Notes: generated from the sequence alone by a model not told the origin. Numbered from the stretch's first letter, positions 46,454-54,652 are shown. The stretch: 64,000 nt of DNA from Alteromonas sp. 1_MG-2023 (GCF_030547075.1 NZ_JAUOQH010000012.1:1-64000); one strand, 5' to 3'. Program-made: numbers and translations.

Positions 46454-47464
46454 ATGTCTAAACCTTTTAAGCCGTCAGTAAAGCTAACCGACAACCACGT
46501 AACCGATGAAAGTATTTATTTAAATCGACGCCGACTACTTAAGTCTCTTGGCTTTGTCGGTGCGTCCGCGTTGTTATCAAACCCCGCGAATGCAGCTGGA
46601 TGGTTTTGGGAAGATGATAAAGAGAAAGCAGAAGCATTTAAAACCCAAGCGCTTAAATTTAGTCAGCCTGAAAAATATCAAATTAGCGAAACACAAACCC
46701 CAGAAGCTAAAGCCACTTCTTACAATAACTTTTATGAATTTGGCACTGCCAAAGATGAACCGGTTAAAAACGCGCAAGAATTCGATACATCTGAGTGGAC
46801 ATTAAAAGTCGATGGGCTGGTGAACAAACCGCTTACACTCAACCTTGATGATTTAACGAAACGTTTTCCTCTTGAAGAGCGAATCTATCGACTTCGCTGT
46901 GTAGAAGCGTGGTCTATGGTTATCCCTTGGATAGGTTACGAGTTAGGCGCGCTGTTAAGAGCAGCGGATCCCCTTTCGTCAGCTAAATATGTGGCCTTTG
47001 AAACCTTATACGAGCCTAAGCAAATGCCAGGGCAGCGCAACCGCTTCCTTGGCGGTGGTATTGAATATCCTTATGTTGAAGGGCTAAGGTTAGATGAAGC
47101 TATGCATCCACTTACCTTAATGTCGGTAGGGCTATATGGTAAAACCCTTCCGCCACAAAATGGCGCGCCTGTTCGTTTAGTGGTGCCATGGAAATACGGT
47201 TTTAAAAGTATTAAGTCGATTGTTCGCATTCGCTTGACCGATAAGCAGCCCCCCACTACATGGAACCGTTTAGCGTCTAACGAATATGGCTTTTACGCTA
47301 ATGTGAACCCAGATGTATCACACCCTCGCTGGAGCCAAGCGAGCGAACGCCGTATTACCACCGGAGGCTTGCTATCACGTAATAGAATACCTACCGAAAT
47401 GTACAATGGTTACAGTGAAGTGGCGCCGCTTTATTCAAGTATGGACTTAACGCGTAACTTCTAA
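46454..47464 (+). CDS. msrP: Protein-methionine-sulfoxide reductase catalytic subunit MsrP
   Basis: A 336-residue periplasmic molybdoenzyme (YedY) that reduces methionine sulfoxide in oxidatively damaged envelope proteins. It has a twin-arginine signal ([18 protein letters not shown], cleaving near PANAAG), and the molybdenum-ligating cysteine lies in [20 protein letters not shown]. The conserved EPKQMPGQ and [18 protein letters not shown] follow. Its stop and the start of msrQ share one base (TAATG). Confidence 0.95.
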   Translation: MSKPFKPSVKLTDNHVTDESIYLNRRRLLKSLGFVGASALLSNPANAAGWFWEDDKEKAEAFKTQALKFSQPEKYQISETQTPEAKATSYNNFYEFGTAKDEPVKNAQEFDTSEWTLKVDGLVNKPLTLNLDDLTKRFPLEERIYRLRCVEAWSMVIPWIGYELGALLRAADPLSSAKYVAFETLYEPKQMPGQRNRFLGGGIEYPYVEGLRLDEAMHPLTLMSVGLYGKTLPPQNGAPVRLVVPWKYGFKSIKSIVRIRLTDKQPPTTWNRLASNEYGFYANVNPDVSHPRWSQASERRITTGGLLSRNRIPTEMYNGYSEVAPLYSSMDLTRNF

Positions 47465-48126
47465 TGAAATTATTTAAAAAGCCAGTTCGTGTTTCAAATT
47501 TAACCCGCAGGTGCTTAAAAGGTTTTATTCACTTATTAGCACTCGGGTATCTCGTTGGGTTATTTTATGCGGGGGTAACCGACAATTTAGGCCCTGATCC
47601 TGTTGATACCTTGTTGAATGAAACCGGTATATGGGCAATACACCTTTTGCTTATTACGCTGATGTTAAGTCCATTAGCAAAAATACTGCCTAGCCCGGAG
47701 CCAATTAAATTTAGGCGAATGCTGGGGATATATAGCTTTGTCTATGCGTTGTCACATTTTGCGACTTACATTCTGTTCGAACTGCAACTGGACATGAGTT
47801 TGATTGCTACAGAGCTAGTAAAACGCCCCTATATAGTGGTGGGCCTAACTGCTCTTATTTTGCTATTTGCACTTACTATTACGTCGTTTCAGAAAATACG
47901 TCGAAATATGGGGAAACGCTGGCAACACCTACATAACAGTATTTATATAATTGTGCCTTTGGTGTTATTGCACTTTTCGTGGTCTCAAAAAACCATATGG
48001 CAAGAACCCATATGGTATTGGTTGTTTGCCTTTATATTGTTATTCAACCGAATTAAAGGTTTGGTGACCACAGCACTTAAAAAGCATGCTCGCAGTAAAA
48101 ATCGGAAACACGCTACTCAGACTTAA
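47464..48126 (+). CDS. msrQ: MsrQ haem-binding membrane subunit
   Basis: A 220-residue inner-membrane cytochrome b-type protein (YedZ) with about six helices and haem histidines in likely positions (IHLLLITLMLSPL, SHFATYILFEL, HNSIYIIVPLVLLHF). RRMLGIYSFVYALSHF and GKRWQHLHNSIYI are diagnostic. It passes electrons from the quinone pool to MsrP. It is coupled to msrP and ends convergent with yqaA. Confidence 0.94.
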   Translation: MKLFKKPVRVSNLTRRCLKGFIHLLALGYLVGLFYAGVTDNLGPDPVDTLLNETGIWAIHLLLITLMLSPLAKILPSPEPIKFRRMLGIYSFVYALSHFATYILFELQLDMSLIATELVKRPYIVVGLTALILLFALTITSFQKIRRNMGKRWQHLHNSIYIIVPLVLLHFSWSQKTIWQEPIWYWLFAFILLFNRIKGLVTTALKKHARSKNRKHATQT

Positions 48127-48143
48127 CGCGTACACGGGTGGAA

Positions 48144-48578
48144 TTAGCGAATGATAAAAAACAACAGCGCGGCATATCGCGCTGTTTTGCCAATTCCCAC
48201 TATCAATACAAAAAACCAAAACCGCGTACGTAAAGTGCCCGCAAGTAGAGTTAATGGGTCGCCAATAATTGGCACCCAAGCTAAAAGCAAAGACCATTTC
48301 CCCCACTTTTTATACATGACTTCAGCCCGCATAAAGGTAGCGTGGGAAACGCGCAGCAATTTTGTTGCTACCAATTGGCCGTAGCGAAAGCCCAATACAT
48401 AATTAACGATTGAACCCAATATGTTGCCTAAAGATGCAACAACCAGTAACACTAGTGAAGAAGAACCATTTAGTGCCAAGGTGGTTAATACAAGCTCTGA
48501 GCTTAAAGGCAATATTGTGGCAGCAAGAAAGGCTGAGACAAACATACCTACATAACCTAGTGTTATTAAACTACTCAC
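48144..48578 (-). CDS. YqaA family DedA-like membrane protein
   Basis: A 144-residue small membrane protein of the YqaA branch of the DedA/VTT superfamily. It shows AATILPLSSELVLTTLAL near the start, GNILGSIVNYVLGFRYG and WVPIIGDPLTLLAGTLR, which are the re-entrant loop signatures. DedA proteins affect lipid carrier recycling and membrane potential, while YqaA's substrate is unknown. It starts with GTG at 48576-48578. Its final codons are part of a terminator hairpin. Confidence 0.85.
   Translation of the reverse strand: MSSLITLGYVGMFVSAFLAATILPLSSELVLTTLALNGSSSLVLLVVASLGNILGSIVNYVLGFRYGQLVATKLLRVSHATFMRAEVMYKKWGKWSLLLAWVPIIGDPLTLLAGTLRTRFWFFVLIVGIGKTARYAALLFFIIR
48153..48186 (-). terminator. 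Terminator embedded in the last codons of yqaA
   Basis: AACAGCGCG / CGCGCTGTT (48163-48186) with a six-base loop is followed on the minus strand by GTTTTTTATC. The hairpin lies inside the reading frame and encodes the final ALLFFII residues, so the gene's end and its terminator coincide; msrQ may use the same hairpin from the other side. Confidence 0.75.
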
Positions 48579-48856
48579 CGCAAATCATGCCCTCAGTATC
48601 TGTTACTAAGTTTAACGCTAATGTTTTCAACCTAGTGAAATTCTACGAGGATGTAGTTTACCTAAGTCGCAAATATAGTCATTAAGTTTGCTCTATACGT
48701 AACGCAAGTGACCGGCGCCCCCCGCTGTCGCTGGGCTTATACCCAAACAACCTCGCTCTCAATAATGGCTTCAACTAATTATCTACCTTTTTGTGACTAC
48801 ACCATTGTGTGAAAAAAACACAATTTAATGCTTGCAATCCTTTTAACTTAAAACTA

Positions 48857-48872
48857 CTGTATACACATACAC
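48857..48872 (+). promoter_or_regulatory. LexA (SOS) box 1, imperfect
   Basis: CTGTATACACATACAC matches CTGT-N8-ACAG in seven of eight fixed positions (final C instead of G). It overlaps the putative -10 element of the downstream gene. Confidence 0.6.
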
Positions 48873-48873
48873 A

Positions 48874-48889
48874 CTGTATAAACAGACAG
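48874..48889 (+). promoter_or_regulatory. LexA (SOS) box 2, perfect CTGT-N8-ACAG
   Basis: CTGTATAAACAGACAG is an exact match to the gammaproteobacterial LexA frame and starts 17 bp after box 1. The two boxes together strongly suggest SOS control of the gene starting at 48968. Confidence 0.75.
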
Positions 48890-48967
48890 CCTAAAGTTAA
48901 AACTGACTATCAGTTCAACCTAAAGCAGCTGATTTGTTTAAAAAACAACTTACGAAAAGGTAACGCT

Positions 48968-49396
48968 ATGAACACTTCATCAATTGCACGTTTACAGGCA
49001 TTACGTACCTCAGTGACCAATAAGTCTGTTTCAAGCACCGCTACTTCTAATGTTGTACAACTCCCCTTACCTTTCGAAGGTTATCCTGGTGAAGGTAAAG
49101 GTGGCACAAGTAAGGGCTGGAATTATCTATTAGCCGATTCAGTGTCATTTTCAAAAGAAGTCGACCACGCCATTCGTATTCAAAAACCTGAAAAGGAAAA
49201 AATGCCAGAGTGGATTAGCAAGCTAATAACTGGCGGTCAGTGTAAAACACTGTATGTTGAAAATATTGATTTAGATTTACAGCCTACCGACAGCGACATG
49301 ATCAGAAAGCTTTGCGAACTTTATTCAGTATGTTTGGTAAATGTACGAGTAGATTCAGCACTAAATGAAGGCAACCTTGCAGTAGGGCCATGGTAA
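48968..49396 (+). CDS. SOS-controlled small protein, probably SulA-like cell division inhibitor
   Basis: A 142-residue protein. I start it at ATG 48968, which has AAAAGG eight bases upstream; the longer frame runs back through the LexA boxes and is not used. The middle and C-terminus (WISKLITGGQCKTLYVENIDL, DSDMIRKLCELYSVCLVNV, ALNEGNLAVGPW) recall the SulA core, in which an adenylate-kinase-like fold ends with a conserved NEGN segment. SulA blocks FtsZ polymerisation during the SOS response. The two upstream LexA boxes support this role, but the identity is weak and rests on pattern plus context, so no symbol is given. Confidence 0.6.
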   Translation: MNTSSIARLQALRTSVTNKSVSSTATSNVVQLPLPFEGYPGEGKGGTSKGWNYLLADSVSFSKEVDHAIRIQKPEKEKMPEWISKLITGGQCKTLYVENIDLDLQPTDSDMIRKLCELYSVCLVNVRVDSALNEGNLAVGPW

Positions 49397-49471
49397 TTCG
49401 TTTAATTTACCGTTAGCATTGCGCCCGCGTATGTATTCAATAGCGCACTGCTAACTTGGTTGTAAAAAATT

Positions 49472-49999
49472 ATGCGATGTTATTGCTGTTCAAATTTACC
49501 ATTTTCTTCATGTTGTGAACCTTTTTTAAAAGGGCAAGCCACACCTCAAACTGCTGCTCAGTTAATGCGTTCTCGTTTTTCTGCCTATGCCAGCAAGCAC
49601 TTCGATTATGTATTGGATACCTACACAAAGGTGCGTCAACCTGAATTAAGTGTTGACGAATTAACCGCTAATGCAGCTAATGCCACGTGGTTTGCACTGG
49701 AAGTGGGTGAAACTGAAAATGTCCCTCTTATTGTCCAAGGTGAAGGGGTGGCTGAGGCCGCAGCGCAAAATAATGAAGGGGCGACAGATACTGTCGATTT
49801 CACCGCTTATTATTTTGAAAATAAAAGTCTTTATCAGTTACATGAAACTTCGAACTTTATTGTTGAAGATGGCCAGTGGCGCTACCACGACGGTATACTT
49901 CATGATGATTGCGGCAAAGTAAAATACGGTCGTAACTTACCCTGCCTTTGCGGTAGCGGGAAAAAATTCAAACAATGCTGTGCAACAAAAATACGGTAG
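49472..49999 (+). CDS. YchJ family protein with two SEC-C motifs
   Basis: A 175-residue YchJ-like protein. The N-terminus (CYCCSNLPFSSCCEPFLKG) and C-terminus (PCLCGSGKKFKQCC) both carry SEC-C type cysteine motifs that bind zinc; the first is degenerate. The central domain (QLMRSRFSAYASKHFDYVLDT, YHDGILHDDCGKV) is the NTF2-like YchJ middle region. Function is not established. The stop codon lies inside the first unit of a 20-bp tandem repeat. Confidence 0.88.
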   Translation: MRCYCCSNLPFSSCCEPFLKGQATPQTAAQLMRSRFSAYASKHFDYVLDTYTKVRQPELSVDELTANAANATWFALEVGETENVPLIVQGEGVAEAAAQNNEGATDTVDFTAYYFENKSLYQLHETSNFIVEDGQWRYHDGILHDDCGKVKYGRNLPCLCGSGKKFKQCCATKIR

Positions 50000-50066
50000 T
50001 GGCTACTTGAGTTCGATAGTAGCTGCTTAAGTACATTAGTAGCTACTTAAGCCGCGTTGTAGCCCA
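49997..50066 (+). repeat. 20-bp tandem repeat, three units plus partial fourth
   Basis: TAGTGGCTACTTGAGTTCGA (49997-50016), TAGTAGCTGCTTAAGTACAT (50017-50036), TAGTAGCTACTTAAGCCGCG (50037-50056), then TTGTAGCCCA. The period is exactly 20 bp and the first TAG is the ychJ stop codon. The shared core is TAGTAGCTACTTAAG, itself containing short palindromes (AGCT, CTTAAG). Confidence 0.85.
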
Positions 50067-50492
50067 CATTCAGTGTTAATACGAAATGTTTTTAAAGCTG
50101 TTTAACAGCACCTCATTTTATTTAAGATGTCCAAAACCCGAGGTGATTTAACCTGTTAGCTCGGGCCTTTGGACCGTTCAATTCCATTCTTTTTCTTCAT
50201 AGTTTTCACCTTTCACATCGCTTCATATAAGCAGATGGCTTCTAAAGCAGAGCAATTACCCAATAATTTTATATTTTAAATATCGGCAATTATGAGTAAA
50301 ACTCATCATTCAATGAAATTAAATCATTTTTATTCATCGGAAAAAATGCGTATAAAACCCCCTCTGCTCAACATAACTTACGTATTGCATTCGTTTTTAA
50401 TTAGCCGCTACAGGCTTAATTGGAAAATACAGAACCGTTGTACTGAGCAAAAAAATTTGGGTTTATGTTCACAAATGGAATGTCAGATCACC
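50067..50492. other. Leader region of the mesXD operon, no gene
   Basis: This region carries the hairpin at 50129-50174 and, later, ATGAGT-AAA-ACTCAT (50292-50306). The frame of the DUF1852 gene is open back to 50292, but the added 67 residues have no ribosome site and no counterpart in the family, so I treat this as untranslated leader. The promoter is not assigned. Confidence 0.5.
50129..50174 (+). other. Extended hairpin in front of mesX
   Basis: GTCCAAA-A-CCCGAG (50129-50142) pairs with CTCGGG-CC-TTTGGAC (50160-50174), 13 base pairs with a small internal bulge. An alternative inner stem AGGT-GATTTA-ACCT (50141-50154) competes with the lower part of the loop. No U-tract follows directly. 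It may be the ychJ 3' structure, or a regulatory leader of the methionine genes. Confidence 0.6.
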
Positions 50493-51470
50493 ATGAATAA
50501 CTTTTTTACTTTTTCGCTTAATCGCGTTTGTTTTGATGAGAATTACCGTCCATCTGACAACACACGTATCACCACCAATTTTGCTAACTTGGCTAGAGGT
50601 AATCGACGTCAGGATAATCTTCGAAATGCATTACAGATGATAGACAATCGTTTTAATGCACTAGCGTATTGGGACAATGTTAATGGGGATCGTTATTCGT
50701 CAAAGCTTGAAATTATATCGGTTGATATAGATGTTGAAGGTAACGGTTCTACCTTCCCCACCATTGAAATACTAAAAACAAATATTCTTGATCGCAAAAC
50801 CAATACAACCATTGAAGGAATTGTGGGGAACAATTTCTCGTCTTATGTTCGAGACTACGATTTTAGTGTGATCTTATCTGAGCACAATAAAAACCAAACC
50901 CAATTTAGTATTCCCAATGATTTTGGTGATTTACACGGGAAGTTGTTTAAAGCATTCGTAAATTCAGACATTTACAAAGAAAACTTCAGTAAATCGCCTG
51001 TTATTTGCCTAAGTGTTTCCGAAAACAAAACTTACCAAAGAACTGAAAATCAGCACCCTGTATTGGGTTTTGAATATCTACCCGATGGCTCATCGTTAAC
51101 CGAGCAGTATTTCCAAAAGATGGGCCTGCAGGTTCGCTATTTCATGCCGCCTAATAGCGTTGCACCTTTGGCATTTTATCATTTTGGCGATCTACTAAAC
51201 GATTACACCAATCTTGAGTTGATAAGCACTATTAGCACCATGGAAACATTCCAAAAGATTTATCGCCCTGAGATTTACAACGCTAACGCGGTTGCCGGAA
51301 GAGTGTATCAACCAAATTTAAAACACCAAGATCATTCACTCACGCAAATAGAATATGACCGAGAAGAACGTAATCACTTAGCGGCTCAGCAAGGTAAGTT
51401 TGTTGAAGAGAATTTCATCAAGCCTTACCACAATATTCTTCAGCAATGGTCTGCAAACTGCGCCCTTTAA
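50493..51470 (+). CDS. mesX: DUF1852 protein MesX, partner of the core methionine synthase
   Basis: A 325-residue DUF1852 protein. Its conserved opening FTFSLNRVCFDENYRPSDN (two lines of the family), TRITTNFANLARGNRRQDNL and RNALQMIDNRFNALAYWDN are near-invariant family blocks, and PVLGFEYLPDGSSLTEQYF and MPPNSVAPLAFYHFGDLL follow. In published work on folate-independent methionine synthases, this family is required together with oxygen for MesD to make methionine; its chemistry, probably supplying the methyl donor, is unsolved. The start at ATG 50493 is chosen by family length. mesD follows after 25 bp. Confidence 0.88.
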   Translation: MNNFFTFSLNRVCFDENYRPSDNTRITTNFANLARGNRRQDNLRNALQMIDNRFNALAYWDNVNGDRYSSKLEIISVDIDVEGNGSTFPTIEILKTNILDRKTNTTIEGIVGNNFSSYVRDYDFSVILSEHNKNQTQFSIPNDFGDLHGKLFKAFVNSDIYKENFSKSPVICLSVSENKTYQRTENQHPVLGFEYLPDGSSLTEQYFQKMGLQVRYFMPPNSVAPLAFYHFGDLLNDYTNLELISTISTMETFQKIYRPEIYNANAVAGRVYQPNLKHQDHSLTQIEYDREERNHLAAQQGKFVEENFIKPYHNILQQWSANCAL

Positions 51471-51495
51471 CTCATTCAAACGTGTAGTACATATT

Positions 51496-52524
51496 ATGAA
51501 AAAATTATTACCTACTTCAATTGCCGGCAGTTTGCCTAAACCGTCTTGGCTTGCACAACCTGAAACACTTTGGTCACCTTGGAAATTAGACGGTGATGAA
51601 CTGGCTCAGGGCAAGCAAGACGCGTTACGTCTTTCGTTACTTAATCAGCGACAATCTGGTGTTGATATCATTAGTGATGGTGAACAAACTCGCCAACACT
51701 TCGTTACCACTTTTATTGAACATTTAAACGGTGTTGATTTTCAGCAGCGTAAAACGGTAAAAATTCGCGATAGATACGATGCCAGTGTACCTATGGTGGT
51801 TGGTGAAGTGACTCGCCAAAAAGCGGTGTTTGTTGATGATGCTAAATTTCTTCGTCAACAAACTGATCAGCCCATAAAATGGGCTCTTCCTGGCCCCATG
51901 ACTATGGTAGATACCCTTTACGACAGTCACTACAAAAGTCGCGAAAAGCTTGCCTGGGAATTTGCGAAAATATTAAACCAAGAAGCCAAAGAGTTGGAAG
52001 CTGCAGGCGTTGATATTATTCAGTTTGATGAACCTGCATTTAATGTCTTTTTCGATGAAGTGAATGATTGGGGAATAGCGGCACTTGAACGTGCTGCTGA
52101 AGGGCTAAAGTGTGAAACTGCCGTTCATATTTGCTATGGCTATGGCATTAAAGCCAACACCGACTGGAAGAAATCATTGGGCACAGAGTGGAGACAATAC
52201 GAAGAGATTTTTCCCAAACTGCAATCGTCTTCTATCGACCTTATTTCACTAGAGTGTCAAAATTCTCGAGTTCCAATGGAATTAATCGAGTTGCTTCGTG
52301 GCAAAAAAGTCATGGTTGGTGCCATTGATGTAGCCACCAATGCTATTGAAACACCAGAAGAAGTCGCTAACACGCTTAGAAAGGCCCTACAGTTTGTTGA
52401 TGCCGACAAACTATTACCTTGTACCAACTGTGGCATGGTGCCATTGTCACAACATGTAACACGCGGAAAACTCAATGCGTTGAGTGCAGGCGCTGAAATT
52501 ATTAGGCAAGAACTGACGCGTTAA
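51496..52524 (+). CDS. mesD: Core methionine synthase MesD (MetE C-terminal domain homologue)
   Basis: A 342-residue protein equal to the catalytic half of MetE, lacking the folate-binding N-terminal domain. The zinc/homocysteine ligands are intact: His211 and Cys213 (AVHICYGYG), Glu253 (LISLECQN) and Cys312 (CTNCGMVPL). DIIQFDEPAFNV is the conserved D-E-P segment. It methylates homocysteine to methionine. Neither folate nor B12 is the methyl source for this family; oxygen and DUF1852 are needed. The frame reaches back to 51400 inside mesX, but the ATG at 51496 fits the family start (LLPTSIAGSLPKPSWL). Confidence 0.9.
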   Translation: MKKLLPTSIAGSLPKPSWLAQPETLWSPWKLDGDELAQGKQDALRLSLLNQRQSGVDIISDGEQTRQHFVTTFIEHLNGVDFQQRKTVKIRDRYDASVPMVVGEVTRQKAVFVDDAKFLRQQTDQPIKWALPGPMTMVDTLYDSHYKSREKLAWEFAKILNQEAKELEAAGVDIIQFDEPAFNVFFDEVNDWGIAALERAAEGLKCETAVHICYGYGIKANTDWKKSLGTEWRQYEEIFPKLQSSSIDLISLECQNSRVPMELIELLRGKKVMVGAIDVATNAIETPEEVANTLRKALQFVDADKLLPCTNCGMVPLSQHVTRGKLNALSAGAEIIRQELTR

Positions 52525-52547
52525 TGTTATCGTCCTAATTACTATTA

Positions 52548-52602
52548 CAGAGCTGACATTGAGTTTGCATTTACGCTTACTCAACCTTGTTTTTCAGCTC
52601 TG
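52548..52602 (+). other. Nested hairpin after mesD
   Basis: CAGAGCTGA (52548-52556) pairs with TCAGCTCTG (52594-52602), and inside it TTGAGT pairs with ACTCAA (52559-52584). It abuts the 3' end of the convergent DUF4350-like gene. T-rich sequence lies in the loop and not after the stem, so it may not be a simple terminator. Confidence 0.55.
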
Positions 52603-52603
52603 C

Positions 52604-53641
52604 TTAGCCCGCTAGCCAATGAATAATATTAAGTAAAAACTGTTCGTTTTGTTCAGCCCCAACCGATCTCATACCATGCTTCATACCTGTTCGAGTATCG
52701 ATTTGAGAAGAAAACATCATGCCTTCAGAAAACACTGCAACGCGCCCCTTGCCCAATTCCAACAAGGCACCCTGACTCCAGCCTTCGATAGCTCTTCGAG
52801 GCGTGCTTGACGTTATTTCAAAAGGAACTTCTGGCTCAATAGATACCGCACGTGGCCCAAGCGTTAACAATGAAATAGCCGCTTCTGGTGGTAAAAAAGC
52901 AGCGCCGCCAAATGTTTTAACTTGAATCACTTCTTTTGTGTGCAACTGACTGTTTAATACTGATGTAAATGCGCCATGTGGACTTTCTTGCATAAAAACG
53001 GGAAGTTCGACATGGTTTGGGCGTTTAGCTTCAGGATTGGCTTCTGAATTAGCATTAGCACTAGAATTATCATCTAGCTTAGTATCTTCATGTGCATAGC
53101 TTACTGCATGGCTCACCAGGGTCCCCGTTGCTTTATTAAACAGTGTTGCCTTAACGTGGCCATTGGTAAACGTGAAGCCCAGCGCTGTTGCCAGGCTTTC
53201 AATCACTTTAGGAAAAGGGGCGTGATCAGCAATAAGAAAAAGAGAACCGCCGTTACGTACCCACTCAACCACATCAGTCACTTCCTCATTAGTTAGCGCT
53301 TGGTTAAACGGGGGTTGCCAGTTGCTTCGCTTTTTATCAAGAGCGTTGGCGATAACAAGAATATCCACATTTTTAAGGGCTTGTTGGCTGAAATTCACCT
53401 TGTTCGATTCAACCGTAACTCCGTCGCTTAGCAACACCTGAGCGAAGGGTTTGAAGCGATTATTAATGTTAAGAAAATTGTGGTGAGCTTCATCAACCCA
53501 CACTACTGGGCTGATATTTGCAGTGTAAGTTGCTGTTCGCTTGTAGGGTTCAAATGTCGCGTCTGCTTGCTGAGGGCTGTCAGTGCACGAAACCACTAAA
53601 AGCACATTGAAAAGAATAGCTATTCTCGCCATAGTTTTCAT
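52604..53641 (-). CDS. DUF4350-like lipoprotein
   Basis: A 345-residue protein with a lipoprotein signal (ILFNVLLVVSC, lipobox VVSC) and a class I amidotransferase-like fold, suggested by the order ILVIANALDKK, DVVEWVRNGGSLFLIADHAPF and KGRVAVFSEGMMFSSQI. This resembles DUF4350-type proteins. There is a low-complexity Asn/Ser/Ala/Glu stretch at about 190-210. Its role is unknown. The ATG at 53639-53641 has AAGGA seven bases upstream, so it is preferred over the GTG two codons earlier. Confidence 0.65.
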   Translation of the reverse strand: MKTMARIAILFNVLLVVSCTDSPQQADATFEPYKRTATYTANISPVVWVDEAHHNFLNINNRFKPFAQVLLSDGVTVESNKVNFSQQALKNVDILVIANALDKKRSNWQPPFNQALTNEEVTDVVEWVRNGGSLFLIADHAPFPKVIESLATALGFTFTNGHVKATLFNKATGTLVSHAVSYAHEDTKLDDNSSANANSEANPEAKRPNHVELPVFMQESPHGAFTSVLNSQLHTKEVIQVKTFGGAAFLPPEAAISLLTLGPRAVSIEPEVPFEITSSTPRRAIEGWSQGALLELGKGRVAVFSEGMMFSSQIDTRTGMKHGMRSVGAEQNEQFLLNIIHWLAG

Positions 53642-53828
53642 TAACACGTCCTTATGAATAACTTCTAGAGTAAAAAGAATAAAAATAAAGCCAATATTTC
53701 ATAGTATTAGAGACAACTTCGACTGTAGTTAGATTATTTTCCAATCATTTTGTAATTTTTATTTTTTGCCCGTGACTATAGCTTTGAAGGTTAATTAATA
53801 ATCACCAAAGAATACACAGGGATTCACA

Positions 53829-54623
53829 ATGACGGCACAAACTTCAGTAAATCAAAATGAGTTAGCGTTACAAGCCACTGATTCATACGGAAACGATGCT
53901 TGCGGTAATAGTACTTATGGAAACAAAAGCAACGCAACTAGTACCTACAAGGATCATAAAGCGCATTTAAATACCAATGCGTGGTTCAAACAGGGATGGC
54001 AGCTATTTAAGCAGGCCCCTTTTTCGTTATTTGTTCTTATGCTGAGCCCGTTAATTATTGAAGGTGTGTTGCAGCTATTAGCTGGCCCCGTAGCGCTAGT
54101 TCTATCAAAATGGATAATGGTGCCAGTTATTGGCGCTACTTGGCTTTGCATTCATAACTTGGCAACAAAAGGAAAAGTATGGTCATTCTCTGCAATAAGC
54201 AATGCATCATGGGGAAAATTTTTACTTATTAGCCCTCTCCTTTTGCTCCCCTTTTTAAGTCAGCTTATGTTTTCTTGGTTACTACTTGGACGTAGCGGTG
54301 TAGATTTACTTTTATTCCAACAGTTTATTGATATAAGCGCACATACATTAGGCTTAATATTCTCATCGGCAGTCCCACTCATTATGCTATTACTTTTTGT
54401 TGCGCCACTAATGCTAATAGCTAAGCGTTCTTTCAAACAAAGCATGACAACAACCTTTTCGATTGTTTCTGCACAGACGACATCTTTCGCCATATTGTTC
54501 GCGCTAAACACCTTGGTTATTTACTTTGCGCCTCACACCTTTGGTTTGTCTGTGTTACTTGCAAGTCCAGTGCTAGCTTGTATCCACTATGGCGCTATTA
54601 AGGCACATCTAAGCCACATGTAA
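53829..54623 (+). CDS. BPSS1780-like integral membrane protein
   Basis: A 264-residue protein with a hydrophilic N-terminus (about 1-48, containing two YGN repeats in DSYGNDACGNSTYGNKSN) and then about six transmembrane helices (for example FSLFVLMLSPLIIEGVLQLLAG, FLLISPLLLLPFLSQLMFSWLLL, VPLIMLLLFVAPLMLIA). The helical half, WFKQGWQLFKQAPFSLFVLM, fits the BPSS1780 family of unknown function. It is followed by a bidirectional terminator. Confidence 0.7.
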   Translation: MTAQTSVNQNELALQATDSYGNDACGNSTYGNKSNATSTYKDHKAHLNTNAWFKQGWQLFKQAPFSLFVLMLSPLIIEGVLQLLAGPVALVLSKWIMVPVIGATWLCIHNLATKGKVWSFSAISNASWGKFLLISPLLLLPFLSQLMFSWLLLGRSGVDLLLFQQFIDISAHTLGLIFSSAVPLIMLLLFVAPLMLIAKRSFKQSMTTTFSIVSAQTTSFAILFALNTLVIYFAPHTFGLSVLLASPVLACIHYGAIKAHLSHM

Positions 54624-54652
54624 ATGATAAATAGCCTTTAAATTAAACCAAC

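Larger units (their letters stand above)
48579..48967. other. 389-bp divergent region between yqaA and the SOS gene
   Basis: Holds the SulA-like gene's promoter on the right (TTGCAA at 48832-48837 and TACTGT at 48855-48860, 17 bp apart), overlapped by LexA boxes. A GC-rich patch at about 48705-48760, containing GGCGCCCCCCGC and TGGGCTTATACCCA, contrasts with its AT-rich surroundings and is unexplained. TTGTGT/ACACAA at 48805-48823 is a further small inverted repeat. Confidence 0.5.

Noticed and set aside
48700-48765. Integron attC-like site
   Set aside because: The core GTTRRRY/RYYYAAC pair is not present in the required arrangement and no integrase is nearby.
48809-48967. N-terminal extension of the SOS gene
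   Set aside because: It overlaps both LexA boxes and the promoter; AAAAGG supports the ATG at 48968.
50067-50290. Cobalamin or SAM riboswitch upstream of the methionine synthase gene
   Set aside because: None of the conserved core sequences of these classes could be found; only a simple hairpin is supported.
50292-50492. 67-residue N-terminal extension of mesX
   Set aside because: No ribosome site, no family match, and the conserved DUF1852 opening begins at 50493.
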